Source of the DNA: an uncultured Hungatella sp.
GTDB lineage: Bacteria > Bacillota > Clostridia > Lachnospirales > Lachnospiraceae
Length of the DNA: 38,119 nucleotides
NCBI GenBank assembly: GCA_910588325.1
Contig: CAJUPP010000033.1
Coordinates: 1-38,119, forward strand
Direction of reading: 5' to 3'
In this document: piece by piece, positions 24,611-32,887 of the stretch
How the letters are laid out: each line of letters opens with the position of its first letter
Position numbering within the stretch: the stretch's first letter is position 1
Program-made: the position numbers and the translations under genes
Notes under the pieces: model-generated
The model's input: only the letters and a program-made list of their open reading frames with translations
What the model was told of the DNA's origin: nothing
The model's database searches: none

Positions 24611-26287
24611 CTACCCCTGCAATGCTACCATAATCGCAGGAATCAGCTGCTTCTTCCTGGATACCACCTTGGGAAGCTCCACAATTCCCTGCTTAGCGTC
24701 CCTCTCTGCCGTCTCGTCGCTTTCCACATGAAAAGCCTTCAGAATCATCTGGCCTGCCCCCTGGCCCTCGCACAGAAGGGTAGTAGACTCTGTCAGAATA
24801 TTGGTTAACATAAAAAACATCATATCCACGTTGTGGGTCTGAAAGGCCTGTCTGATATAAAGCTGCATCCGCCCCTTAAGCTGCTCCAGTTCCTGTCCGT
24901 TGAGGGAGCTTATCTGCCCTACTCCAAAGGTAATCTTCCCGGCTGTAAACCGTTTAAAATCCTGATAGAAAATCTCTTCCTCTGTCTTATTTTTCAGATT
25001 GCTTCCTGCTGAAAACATATCCACTGCATAATCCTCCGCCTTGATCCCGGCAATCTCCGCCAGGGCCAGGGCCGCATTTTTATCTACCTGGGTGCAGGTG
25101 GGGGAACGGAACAGCAGGGTATCGGATATGATGGCGCTGCACAGAAGCCCTGCAATGGTCCTGTCAATCTCTATACCTGCCTCCTGATACATCTGGTAAA
25201 TGATGGTTGCCGTACACCCCAGAGGCTGGTTGCGGAAAAATACCGGAGATATGGTCTCAATAGAGCGCAGCCTGTGGTGGTCAATGATCTCCCGGATCCT
25301 GGCATTTTCCACTCCGTCCACTGCCTGGCTCTTTTCATTGTGATCCACCAGAATCAGAGATTTACCTCTGGCCCCCAGCAGATTCCGCCTGGAGATCATC
25401 CCCTTATATTTTCCATCCTTGTCAAGAATCGGGAAATCCCGGTGGCGTTTGCTGGCCATCACATCCTTGATCTCGTCAATCACGTCTGTCTCCTCAAAGG
25501 TGATCAGATTTTCCGTCTTCATGAAATAGCTGATAGGCATACTCTGGTTCACCAGACGGGCTGCCGTATAGGCATCATAGGGCGTAGTAAGCACCGTACA
25601 GCCATGCTCCTGGGCCAGCTTCTTTATGGTCATGGACACGGCAGCCCCCTCGCAGACGATAATACAGGCTGCCTCCATCTCGATGGCGCACAGCTGAGAC
25701 TCATAGCGGTTTCCCAGGATCACCAGGTCGTTCTTGTTGATATAATACTCCATCATATCCGGGTTAGCCGCCGCGATCAGCACCTTTCCTTCATTGAAAT
25801 ATGCATTCTCATCGCCGATAAGCAAAGCGCCTTCCAGCGTCTCAATAATATTGGAGTACTGGGTATTGGCCTTGGACAGAATGCTGCTGTCATACACATT
25901 CATGTAGGACTGGGCAATATCGCTTACGGTAATCAGCCCCTCCAGCATATTATCCTCGGTCACAGCCGGCAGAGTCACAACACTTGCTTCCTGCATGGTA
26001 TTCCAGGCTTTTTTCAGAGAAATATTTTTGCTTACGCCCTTGATCTTGCGGATATCAATGTCCCGCACCTCGGTCTTTACATGTTCAATCAGCTCTGGCG
26101 CATCCACGCCAAAATAATCCAGCACAAACTTGGTCTCCCCGTTTACCTGTCCTGCCCTGCGCGGCTGAAACTCCTGTCCTGTAAGGAGCCTTTTCAGATT
26201 GGCATAGCAGATGGCAGAACAGATGGAATCCGTATCTGGATTCTTGTGCCCTACTACAATAGTTTTATCCCTGTTATATTCTGTCAT
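24611..26287 (-). CDS. manganese-dependent inorganic pyrophosphatase with CBS-DRTGG regulatory insert
   Basis: Family II pyrophosphatases hydrolyse PPi with Mn/Co. The CBS-containing subtype is regulated by adenine nucleotides. The 558-aa protein has GHKNPDTDSICSA at the N-terminus, an inserted CBS pair (about residues 70-125 and 255-310) with a DRTGG-like domain between, the DHH motif IIDHHRLRSIE, and a C-terminal DHHA2 domain. This matches the length and order of the regulated subtype. A perfect 7-bp hairpin, GCAGCAG/CTGCTGC (26299-26319), sits just upstream of its ribosome site. Confidence 0.93.
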   Translation of the reverse strand: MTEYNRDKTIVVGHKNPDTDSICSAICYANLKRLLTGQEFQPRRAGQVNGETKFVLDYFGVDAPELIEHVKTEVRDIDIRKIKGVSKNISLKKAWNTMQEASVVTLPAVTEDNMLEGLITVSDIAQSYMNVYDSSILSKANTQYSNIIETLEGALLIGDENAYFNEGKVLIAAANPDMMEYYINKNDLVILGNRYESQLCAIEMEAACIIVCEGAAVSMTIKKLAQEHGCTVLTTPYDAYTAARLVNQSMPISYFMKTENLITFEETDVIDEIKDVMASKRHRDFPILDKDGKYKGMISRRNLLGARGKSLILVDHNEKSQAVDGVENARIREIIDHHRLRSIETISPVFFRNQPLGCTATIIYQMYQEAGIEIDRTIAGLLCSAIISDTLLFRSPTCTQVDKNAALALAEIAGIKAEDYAVDMFSAGSNLKNKTEEEIFYQDFKRFTAGKITFGVGQISSLNGQELEQLKGRMQLYIRQAFQTHNVDMMFFMLTNILTESTTLLCEGQGAGQMILKAFHVESDETAERDAKQGIVELPKVVSRKKQLIPAIMVALQG

Positions 26288-26354
26288 TTTCCTCCATCGC
26301 AGCAGTCTGACGCTGCTGCTCTCTATCGCTTTGATTCATAGTCCCCTGCCCGTT

Positions 26355-27695
26355 CTATCTGGAGCCGTCTGAAAATGTCCTCAGAACAGACAGAAGTTCC
26401 TTCTCCGGTATCACCGGCGAATAGTAAGAACCCATTTGCATGGTGCAGCCGAATTTATCTAAAAATTCTCTCTGTCTCTGGGTCTCTACGCCTTCTGCAA
26501 TCACCTTTTTCTTCATCTTTTTGGCAATCTGCACCAGTCCGCCAATGACCGGGGCAAACTTGGCACTGTTCTCCAGTTCTTCCACAAAGCTGCGGTTAAA
26601 CTTCAGCGTATCTACCGGCAGGTCGAAGATCCTGCTTAATCCCGTGCTTCCGGAGCCGAAATTGTTTAGAATCAGCTCCACTCCCATCCAGGCCAAGCCC
26701 TGTAGAAGCACCGTAAGTTTGGCATAGGAAGTCACTGCCGCATACTCGTCAATCTCAATGGCCAGTTTCTTGGGAGGAAGCTTATAGGTCTCCATCACTC
26801 GAGACACTTCCTGCAGAAAATCTCCCTGTAACAGCAGCATGGAAGATACTGGGAGGGCAATGGATTCAAAATTCCTGTTTTTCTGTAAAAGGCCTGCAAC
26901 CGCAGCCGCCGCCCTGTCCAGGGCATAATACTCTACCTGCCGGACCTGCCCTGTATCCTCTGCAATGGAAAGATACTCACTGCTGTCAACCATCCCCAGA
27001 TCCGGCACAAAGATCCTCATCTGGAATTCCGCTCTGGAGAAGCCCTTCTTCTCTCTGTTATAAATAGGGCGGTAGCTGACTTTCGTCTCCCCTTTGGAAA
27101 TGGCGGTGTTCAGATATTTGGCAATGGTCTGTCTCCGCACAAACTGCTGATGCAGATCCTGATCATAGACAATGACCTGATTGCTTCCTGTCTCCGCCCC
27201 GTGGGATACTGCCATATCAAGATATTTCAGTATCTCACCGACATTGGAAGCATATCCGGGGTAGGCACACAAAGCAATCTGAACCGAACACAGACAATCG
27301 GTCCCTTTTATGGTCCAGCTCTCATTAAATCGTTCCGTCAGCTGTTCCACAAGCCAGGATGCATCGGCTATGGTCCGATTCTTCATGATTATAATAAACT
27401 CTACACCAACATACCGGTAAACCACACACCCGGTCTTTAGTTCCAAGTACTTCATAATCTCCTCAAGCAGCTCGTCGCAATATTCCAGGCCAAAGAGATC
27501 ATTCATTCTCTTGAAATTCTCAATATACAGCTTCAGCACAACCCCATGGTTTTTCATCAGAAACTGTGCTTCCAGATGGCTGTAGCATGATTTGCTGTCA
27601 TTCTCTTTCTTCTCCCTCTGCTGGTTCAGCTCCTGTGATGCCCGTCTTACGTCATCCTCTTCCGTTGTCTTTCCTTTCTTCGCAAATACCCCCAT
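26355..27695 (-). CDS. degenerate GGDEF-EAL domain protein
   Basis: The roughly 446-aa protein has an N-terminal GGDEF-like domain and a C-terminal EAL-like domain, the folds that make and break cyclic di-GMP. Both active sites look lost. GGDEF reads VGVEF, EAL reads EFQ, the DDFG metal motif reads NNFG, KID reads KFN, and the late Gln is replaced (MQMGSYYS). No membrane segment is seen. It is more likely a c-di-GMP receptor or protein scaffold than an enzyme. The ATG at 27695 follows GGAGG at 10 nt; an in-frame start 30 bp earlier has no site. Confidence 0.86.
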   Translation of the reverse strand: MGVFAKKGKTTEEDDVRRASQELNQQREKKENDSKSCYSHLEAQFLMKNHGVVLKLYIENFKRMNDLFGLEYCDELLEEIMKYLELKTGCVVYRYVGVEFIIIMKNRTIADASWLVEQLTERFNESWTIKGTDCLCSVQIALCAYPGYASNVGEILKYLDMAVSHGAETGSNQVIVYDQDLHQQFVRRQTIAKYLNTAISKGETKVSYRPIYNREKKGFSRAEFQMRIFVPDLGMVDSSEYLSIAEDTGQVRQVEYYALDRAAAAVAGLLQKNRNFESIALPVSSMLLLQGDFLQEVSRVMETYKLPPKKLAIEIDEYAAVTSYAKLTVLLQGLAWMGVELILNNFGSGSTGLSRIFDLPVDTLKFNRSFVEELENSAKFAPVIGGLVQIAKKMKKKVIAEGVETQRQREFLDKFGCTMQMGSYYSPVIPEKELLSVLRTFSDGSR

Positions 27696-27773
27696 ATGTC
27701 TTTTCCTCCAAAGTACATTAGCCACAGCAAGGCTGCCGCCTGATTTTTGTGTATTTCCTCCTGACTTTTATAC

Positions 27774-28060
27774 GATGCACACCCGCTTCGCTCGACGCGG
27801 TATAATCTCTGTGAAGATTATACCATGTCCTCCGGACATACTCCCTCCGTGGGATGCACACGGTTCGCTTCGGAAACAGTCCTCCCTTTGGTCGGACGCG
27901 AACCGGCGCAGGTATAATCTTTATCAAGATTATACCATGTCCTCCGGACATACTCCCTCCGTGGGATGCACACGGTTCGCTTCGGATTTTGTCCTCTCTT
28001 CGTTCGGACGCGAACCGGCGCCAGTACAATCTTTATCAAGATTATACCATACCTCCTCCC
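27774..28060. repeat. 112-bp tandem repeat with nested palindromes, 2.7 copies
   Basis: Units begin with GATGCACAC at 27774, 27853 and 27965. Units 2 and 3 are 112 bp apart; unit 1 lacks about 33 bp internally and unit 3 stops early. Each holds a long palindrome around TATAAT (GGTATAATCTT/AAGATTATACC; 27799-27824, 27911-27936, degraded at 28023-28048). Units 2-3 also carry GGTTCGC/GCGAACC, and units 1-2 ATGTCC/GGACAT. It lies upstream of the EAL gene. The apparent ORFs through it follow the repeat and are not credible genes. Confidence 0.9.
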
Positions 28061-28516
28061 ATGTGTACATCTGGGAATTTTACAAAATTTTCCGCATGGA
28101 GTGAACGCCAGCAACAAGCACAAAATTTTGATTTATTTCAGATTTATACATAGATTCGTCTTCTTCTCTCTTACATTTCTCTGATTTTTAATCCCTCTTT
28201 TTGGCCCTTCAGAGCTTTTTTCTTTCTCTCTTCTCCTCTTTTGCCTTATGTGCTTAATTATACTGGACATTCTGCAATAGAGAAACAAGGACTGCAGGAT
28301 GGAGGGAAACACAACTTTCATAATCTATTTACACTACGTTCATATTCTGTTCACATATAATTTTTATACTATTTGTATAGAAATTCGATGATACATATCG
28401 TTTCTATTGTTAAATTGCACATAGATTTTTCATAATTACCCCGGCTGGAAACGGCTGGGGTCTCCTCATTTTATAACACAAGCACTTCTGGAAATTCCCA
28501 AAAGTGCCTGCATCTT
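28061..28516. other. AT-rich gene-free stretch
   Basis: No ORF with a ribosome site or family resemblance was found. It contains a pyrimidine-rich run (28155-28240), the imperfect hairpin TAGAAAttCGAT/ATCGtTTCTA near 28378-28408, a CCCCGGC/GCTGGGG hairpin at 28439-28462, and the putative glucokinase terminator. A promoter for the EAL gene may lie here, but none could be fixed. Confidence 0.5.
28482..28508 (-). terminator. possible terminator of the glucokinase gene
   Basis: On the minus strand, GCACTT pairs with AAGTGC around an inner GGAATTTCC palindrome, 9 bp after the stop. There is no clean T-run. Confidence 0.4.
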
Positions 28517-29461
28517 TTAATTCAGTACCATTCTGGCCGCCCCATAAATCCCGGCATCATTCCCCAGCTTTGCCAGGCCGATAATTGCATGGTCTTCAGA
28601 GATAGCCACATACTGTTTATAATGTTTTTCTATGATATCAATCAAAAACAGGCCTGCCTTAGACACGCCTCCGCCAATCACAAAAATATCCGGATCCACG
28701 GTCAATGCCAGCTGAGCCAGGACAATTCCAAGATAATGTCCTACTGTATCCATTACCTCCAGAGCCAATGCGTCCCCAGCCTTTGCAGCATCAAGCACAT
28801 CTTTTGCTGTTATCTGTTCTCCTGTTTTCCGAAGCATTGAATCCTTATCAGAAGCAGCCATCTTTCTCTTGGCCTCTCTTGCAATTCCTGTAGCAGAAGC
28901 AACCTGCTCCAGGCATCCCTTCGCTCCGCAGTTGCAATTCTCTGTCTCCTCATCGCGAACATGAATGTGGCCGATCTCTCCGCCCAGCCCATGCTTTCCC
29001 GGCAAAATCTTTTCATCTAAAATGACACCGCCGCCTACGCCGGTTCCCAATGTCACCATAACAATATCTGTGTAGCCCTCGCCACCGCCTTTCCACATTT
29101 CACCCAAAGCCGCCACATTGGCATCATTCCCGCACTGAACCGGGACACCGCTCAACAGCTGGCTTAACTCCTTAGCCGGATATCTGTCTCTCCACCCTAA
29201 GTTCACACAAACCTCCACATATCCGTCTCTCTTCACCGGCCCTGGAACTCCAATCCCGGCTCCCTCTATATCATCTAAGGAAAGATTCTCCTGCTTTAAC
29301 ACTTCCAAAATAGATGCCGCCACATCATTCAATATATATTTTCCATGCTCCTCCGTTCTGGTAGGAACCTCCCATTTTTTCAGAAGGTCTCCCGTAATTT
29401 CAAACAAACCAATTTTTACGGTTGTTCCTCCCACATCCACACCAATACATTTTTTAGCCAT
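28517..29461 (-). CDS. glcK: ROK-family glucokinase
   Basis: This enzyme phosphorylates glucose with ATP in the cytoplasm. The 314-aa length is typical. Phosphate-1 motif GVDVGGTTVKIGLF, GNDANVAALGE with catalytic Asp, LGTGVGGGVI, the HIHVRDEE zinc/sugar region and the ROK cysteine signature CNCGAKGCLEQVAS are all present. There is no N-terminal DNA-binding domain, so it is a kinase rather than a ROK repressor. It starts 35 bp after the DUF5711 gene. Confidence 0.95.
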   Translation of the reverse strand: MAKKCIGVDVGGTTVKIGLFEITGDLLKKWEVPTRTEEHGKYILNDVAASILEVLKQENLSLDDIEGAGIGVPGPVKRDGYVEVCVNLGWRDRYPAKELSQLLSGVPVQCGNDANVAALGEMWKGGGEGYTDIVMVTLGTGVGGGVILDEKILPGKHGLGGEIGHIHVRDEETENCNCGAKGCLEQVASATGIAREAKRKMAASDKDSMLRKTGEQITAKDVLDAAKAGDALALEVMDTVGHYLGIVLAQLALTVDPDIFVIGGGVSKAGLFLIDIIEKHYKQYVAISEDHAIIGLAKLGNDAGIYGAARMVLN

Positions 29462-29496
29462 TGTACTCTACCCCTTTTCTTAAGAATTTTAAACTA

Positions 29497-30786
29497 TCAA
29501 TGCAGCCTGATTTCTTTAATAACCTGCGGCCCTGCCACAATAATCTGGTTCGGCTGGCTGCCCTTATTTATCTTGGAAACCGTAAAATCAAACTCTCCCT
29601 CGTATTTCAGAATACCATGAGAATTATATATTTTACAACTGTTCTCATTGTACAAAAAGATGAAGTCTTCGTCAATGTCCACATGATCATACAAATAACT
29701 GAAATCAACACCAAACAACTTCTCACCATTCACTCCATAAAGATCCATACGGAAATCATATTCCCCTGAGACAGATTTTACGATAATTCCTGCATATTTA
29801 TCACTGCAGAACACACTTTTAATTTCCTCCTCTACAGGTACCTGTGTCACTAGCGCCGGTGACATTACATCCGCCGATGTATAGAACGAAATACTGTTAT
29901 CTGCAAAAGCCACCGCATATGTATCATTCAGATACCGGACTCTCGGCACCATACTATTCTCATAAATGTCGTGAAAACCTCCTACAAAACGATTCAGTGC
30001 ATTCTTCCCCACTTCGGAGAAATTATAAAACGCCACCCTGTTTTTCAGCATGCCGCCCTCGATAAATGCATAAGAACCAATCAAAATGGTTCCATCCGGA
30101 GACAGGCTGATATCCAACGGATAACCAATATTTCCTCCCAGAACTCCCTTTATAAAAAGCTTTATCTCCGTACCGTCTTTCCGATAAAAATAAATATAGC
30201 TTGCACTGGCCGTCTGATCCTCCAAAATAGCCGCTACTACACCTTTGGCAGACACTGTCACCTTGATAATCGGAAGCACCGTAGTGGCCACTCCCTGACA
30301 CCCGTTTAAGTCACAGATATAAATATTATTTCCCTGCTGATCCGCAATGGCCGCATAATCTCCGTTCACCGCCACAATCGGGGACCTCATCTCATAACTC
30401 TGAACCCACACATCCTTCCCGGCTGCATCGATGTAAGAAGCTCCGTCCTTTGAGTACCTTAACAGGTTTGTCCCAAATGTTTCATAAGCAGTAAAATTTC
30501 CTTCTCTCTCTAACTGCCGTTCCCATCCTACGGTGATGCTTTCAAATTGATAATATCTCTGATACCAAAAAAATCCCCCTATAAAACCAGCCAGCAAAAT
30601 CCCAAGCAGTGCCAGTATTATCAGACGGCGCCACATAACCTTGCGATGTGCCTGTTTCACAACCTCCTGTCCGTCTTCCTCCGGCGGCTGAGCCTGGGGG
30701 CGGGGCCGGGGTTCTCCAGGTGTAATCACCCTGCTCCGAAGCTGTCTCTTCTTTAGTTCCCGGCTCATGGAATTTATGTCACTCAT
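29497..30786 (-). CDS. DUF5711 family membrane-anchored protein
   Basis: The roughly 429-aa protein has a basic cytoplasmic head, one membrane segment (about residues 52-72 from the chosen start) and a long extracellular region. That region is rich in beta-strand pattern with repeated motifs of the type xVAAIxDxxG (VNGDYAAIADQQG, VSAKGVVAAILED, YAVAFADNSISFY), suggesting a beta-propeller. Function is unknown; I recognise the family name only. The ATG at 30786 has GGAG at 8 nt; an in-frame start at 30852 lacks a site. It is 77 bp downstream of the LysM gene. Confidence 0.8.
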   Translation of the reverse strand: MSDINSMSRELKKRQLRSRVITPGEPRPRPQAQPPEEDGQEVVKQAHRKVMWRRLIILALLGILLAGFIGGFFWYQRYYQFESITVGWERQLEREGNFTAYETFGTNLLRYSKDGASYIDAAGKDVWVQSYEMRSPIVAVNGDYAAIADQQGNNIYICDLNGCQGVATTVLPIIKVTVSAKGVVAAILEDQTASASYIYFYRKDGTEIKLFIKGVLGGNIGYPLDISLSPDGTILIGSYAFIEGGMLKNRVAFYNFSEVGKNALNRFVGGFHDIYENSMVPRVRYLNDTYAVAFADNSISFYTSADVMSPALVTQVPVEEEIKSVFCSDKYAGIIVKSVSGEYDFRMDLYGVNGEKLFGVDFSYLYDHVDIDEDFIFLYNENSCKIYNSHGILKYEGEFDFTVSKINKGSQPNQIIVAGPQVIKEIRLH

Positions 30787-30863
30787 CCGTAATTCTCCAA
30801 AATCTCTTTTTCCTATCGGTAAAAACCTATTTGCTGTATAACAGTATAGCACAGAATATGTCC

Positions 30864-32147
30864 CTACGGAAGAATCAAATTCTGGCCGGATATAATCTTA
30901 TTTTCATCTTCCAGGCCATTTAATTCACAGATTTCACTTAACATACTTCCATTTCCATAAATTTTCAGACAAATTCCATATAAAGTCTCTCCGTCCTGTA
31001 CCTTATAAGTATTTCCCTCAGCAAGGACCTGCTGTGCATTGCCTTCTGACGGATTGCTGTCAGAATCATCTTCGCCGTTATTCCCGGATTTCTCTTCCCC
31101 TGTAGTTTCACTTCCGCTATTGCCTGAGCCGCTTCCTTCTCCTGCATCATTCCCCTCTGACTCAGTAAGACTGCCAGGCAGATTCATCTCCATCTCATCC
31201 GCTTGTCCACCTTCGCTGCCGGCTTGTCCACCTTCGCTGCCGGCTTGTCCACCAGGATATGTATTGGACATGGTTTCATGAGCCGCTGTAGGATACACAT
31301 TTCCTGCTGGCTCCTCCACCAGGAGTTCCTCTCCAGATGGCTCTGCTTCCCCTTTTGCCATAACCTCTCCCGGAAGGGCAGAAGTCAAAACTGCCTCCAT
31401 GTTCTTCATCTTTTCATAATTATTAAACATGGTTACACCACCTGCCAAAACCATAACTGCCAATGCACTGCACAGCGTTCCCAGCACCTTGATAGTTCCT
31501 CTCTGGGCCACTGCCTGGCTCTTATTGTCCTCCATACGCTGCCGGAAATCCCGAATCACAGAATCCCCACTTCCGGACTCTACCCTTCTGGCATCTTTGC
31601 GAAGAATCATATAATCCTGCATCATCTGATTCCGTTCATAGTAAATACTGTAACCCTGAAGCTTGTAAAAACCATCTTCCGATGTAATGTATACTGCCTC
31701 TTCTCCCTCTAAACCGGAATTCAGATACATCAGTTGATTCTTTTTGGAAAAATACTGTCCATGCTGTTTCCAGTAATTCAGTGGGCTTAATGTCATTCCT
31801 GACTCTCCGCACAGGAACCACCCCATAATTTCTCTTTTGGGAAACATATCCTCCATGGTTTTATATGCCTTCTTCCAGGCGCTCTCTGTCAAAATCACCT
31901 TGTCGCTGCTTTCTGCCACGTCATCCATCTCCAACGCACCATCTACAAATAAATATGGCGTTCCATCATGCTCCTCCGACGTACCAAGCAGCAAACCTAC
32001 TCTCAGGTCTTGTCCTCCCTTTGGATATAACCGTCTTAAGTATGTGTTCACATAATCCTCCAGATACAGTCTTACTGTCTGGTCTCGTTCTCCAATCTGC
32101 CTTATATTCTTTGGTAATTTCGGAAATGGATTATATAATTCTCCCAT
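30864..32147 (-). CDS. MPN-like/LysM single-pass membrane protein
   Basis: The 427-aa protein has a cytoplasmic head (about residues 1-200), one membrane segment (about 219-240), a Gly/Ser/Glu-rich extracellular linker and a C-terminal LysM domain (about 382-427, YKVQDGETLYGICLKIYGN) that should bind peptidoglycan. The head resembles a JAB/MPN fold (RVGLLLGT, IMGWFLCGES, YFSKKNQLMY), but the GW-HSHP metal motif is absent, so no peptidase activity is expected. The linker includes two and a half copies of a GGQAGSE repeat encoded by a 21-bp DNA repeat. It is between yyaC and the DUF5711 gene. Confidence 0.8.
   Translation of the reverse strand: MGELYNPFPKLPKNIRQIGERDQTVRLYLEDYVNTYLRRLYPKGGQDLRVGLLLGTSEEHDGTPYLFVDGALEMDDVAESSDKVILTESAWKKAYKTMEDMFPKREIMGWFLCGESGMTLSPLNYWKQHGQYFSKKNQLMYLNSGLEGEEAVYITSEDGFYKLQGYSIYYERNQMMQDYMILRKDARRVESGSGDSVIRDFRQRMEDNKSQAVAQRGTIKVLGTLCSALAVMVLAGGVTMFNNYEKMKNMEAVLTSALPGEVMAKGEAEPSGEELLVEEPAGNVYPTAAHETMSNTYPGGQAGSEGGQAGSEGGQADEMEMNLPGSLTESEGNDAGEGSGSGNSGSETTGEEKSGNNGEDDSDSNPSEGNAQQVLAEGNTYKVQDGETLYGICLKIYGNGSMLSEICELNGLEDENKIISGQNLILP
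31201..31253 (-). repeat. 21-bp in-frame tandem repeat
   Basis: The 21-bp unit starting GCTTGTCCACC repeats exactly at 31201 and 31222, with a partial copy at 31243. It encodes GGQAGSE units in the LysM protein linker and could vary in number by slippage. Confidence 0.9.
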
Positions 32148-32233
32148 AGGCTCACCCCACTATTTATTTCTGGCACTAACTGATTCTCTAATATGCTAAT
32201 GCCAATCATATCATGGAGTTTGTGCAAAATCTG

Positions 32234-32833
32234 TCAAACCAATGCCATAGATTCCCATAATTTTTCGACAAGACAAATGCTGTCACTGATACATTCCGCC
32301 ATCCGCATCACTGTGCTCAGCCGAATACTTTGAAGCATCATAGGATCATATCCGCCGCATCCGCTGACAATTCCTGTAATAAACAAATCTCCCACTGCCT
32401 GCAATTCTTTACTGACCCCCAGACCAGGTTTTAAAGCCCCCTTCCCCAAAGTAATACATCCTACATGGCTGCTCATTCCCACAGAAGCGTCTACAGCAAT
32501 AATTAAATAGTCCGAACACTCCTGCTCTAAAAGAAAGATGGTATCCTCCAGATTCATGGCATGTACAGGTCTGTTCAATGTCCCAACCACATGGATGTGC
32601 TTTAACCCTCTCTGTCTCAACTGATACCCAATCAATGGCCCCAGGCTGTCACCGGTCGACCGGTCTGTTCCTATGCACAAAACCAGTACCTTATTTTTCT
32701 GCCCCTTTTTCAGTTCCTCCCTCATCATCATGTAAAGCCTTGCCGCCAGTTCTGCCGCCTCAAATTCCTTCGATGTATCGTAATAATAAATCTCCCTGCC
32801 ATTGGAGGGAGATTTTCTTCTTCGAATATCCAT
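32234..32833 (-). CDS. yyaC: spore protease YyaC
   Basis: YyaC is a sporulation-associated relative of the germination protease GPR and hydrogenase-maturation peptidases. The 199-aa protein shows VLCIGTDRSTGDSLGPLIG, VVGTLNRPVHAMNLED, IIAVDASVG and ITLGKGALKPGLGV, the family core. AGGTGAG precedes the ATG. It marks the host as a spore-former. It follows the coiled-coil membrane protein gene by 54 bp in the same direction. Confidence 0.92.
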   Translation of the reverse strand: MDIRRRKSPSNGREIYYYDTSKEFEAAELAARLYMMMREELKKGQKNKVLVLCIGTDRSTGDSLGPLIGYQLRQRGLKHIHVVGTLNRPVHAMNLEDTIFLLEQECSDYLIIAVDASVGMSSHVGCITLGKGALKPGLGVSKELQAVGDLFITGIVSGCGGYDPMMLQSIRLSTVMRMAECISDSICLVEKLWESMALV

Positions 32834-32887
32834 TTTTACTCACCTGTTCCAAATTCTTACTGCTATTATAGACCAGGTTTTAAAGAT

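Noticed and set aside
25274..26341. Plus-strand ORF of 355 codons
   Set aside because: Long but antisense to the pyrophosphatase gene, with no ribosome site and a composition typical of an antisense frame.
27774..28060. CRISPR array
   Set aside because: Only 2.7 long units, with no short regular repeats separated by unique spacers and no cas genes.
27718..28153. ORFs of about 100 codons on both strands across the 27.8-kb array
   Set aside because: They repeat with the DNA unit, overlap one another on both strands and lack ribosome sites; they are products of the tandem repeat.
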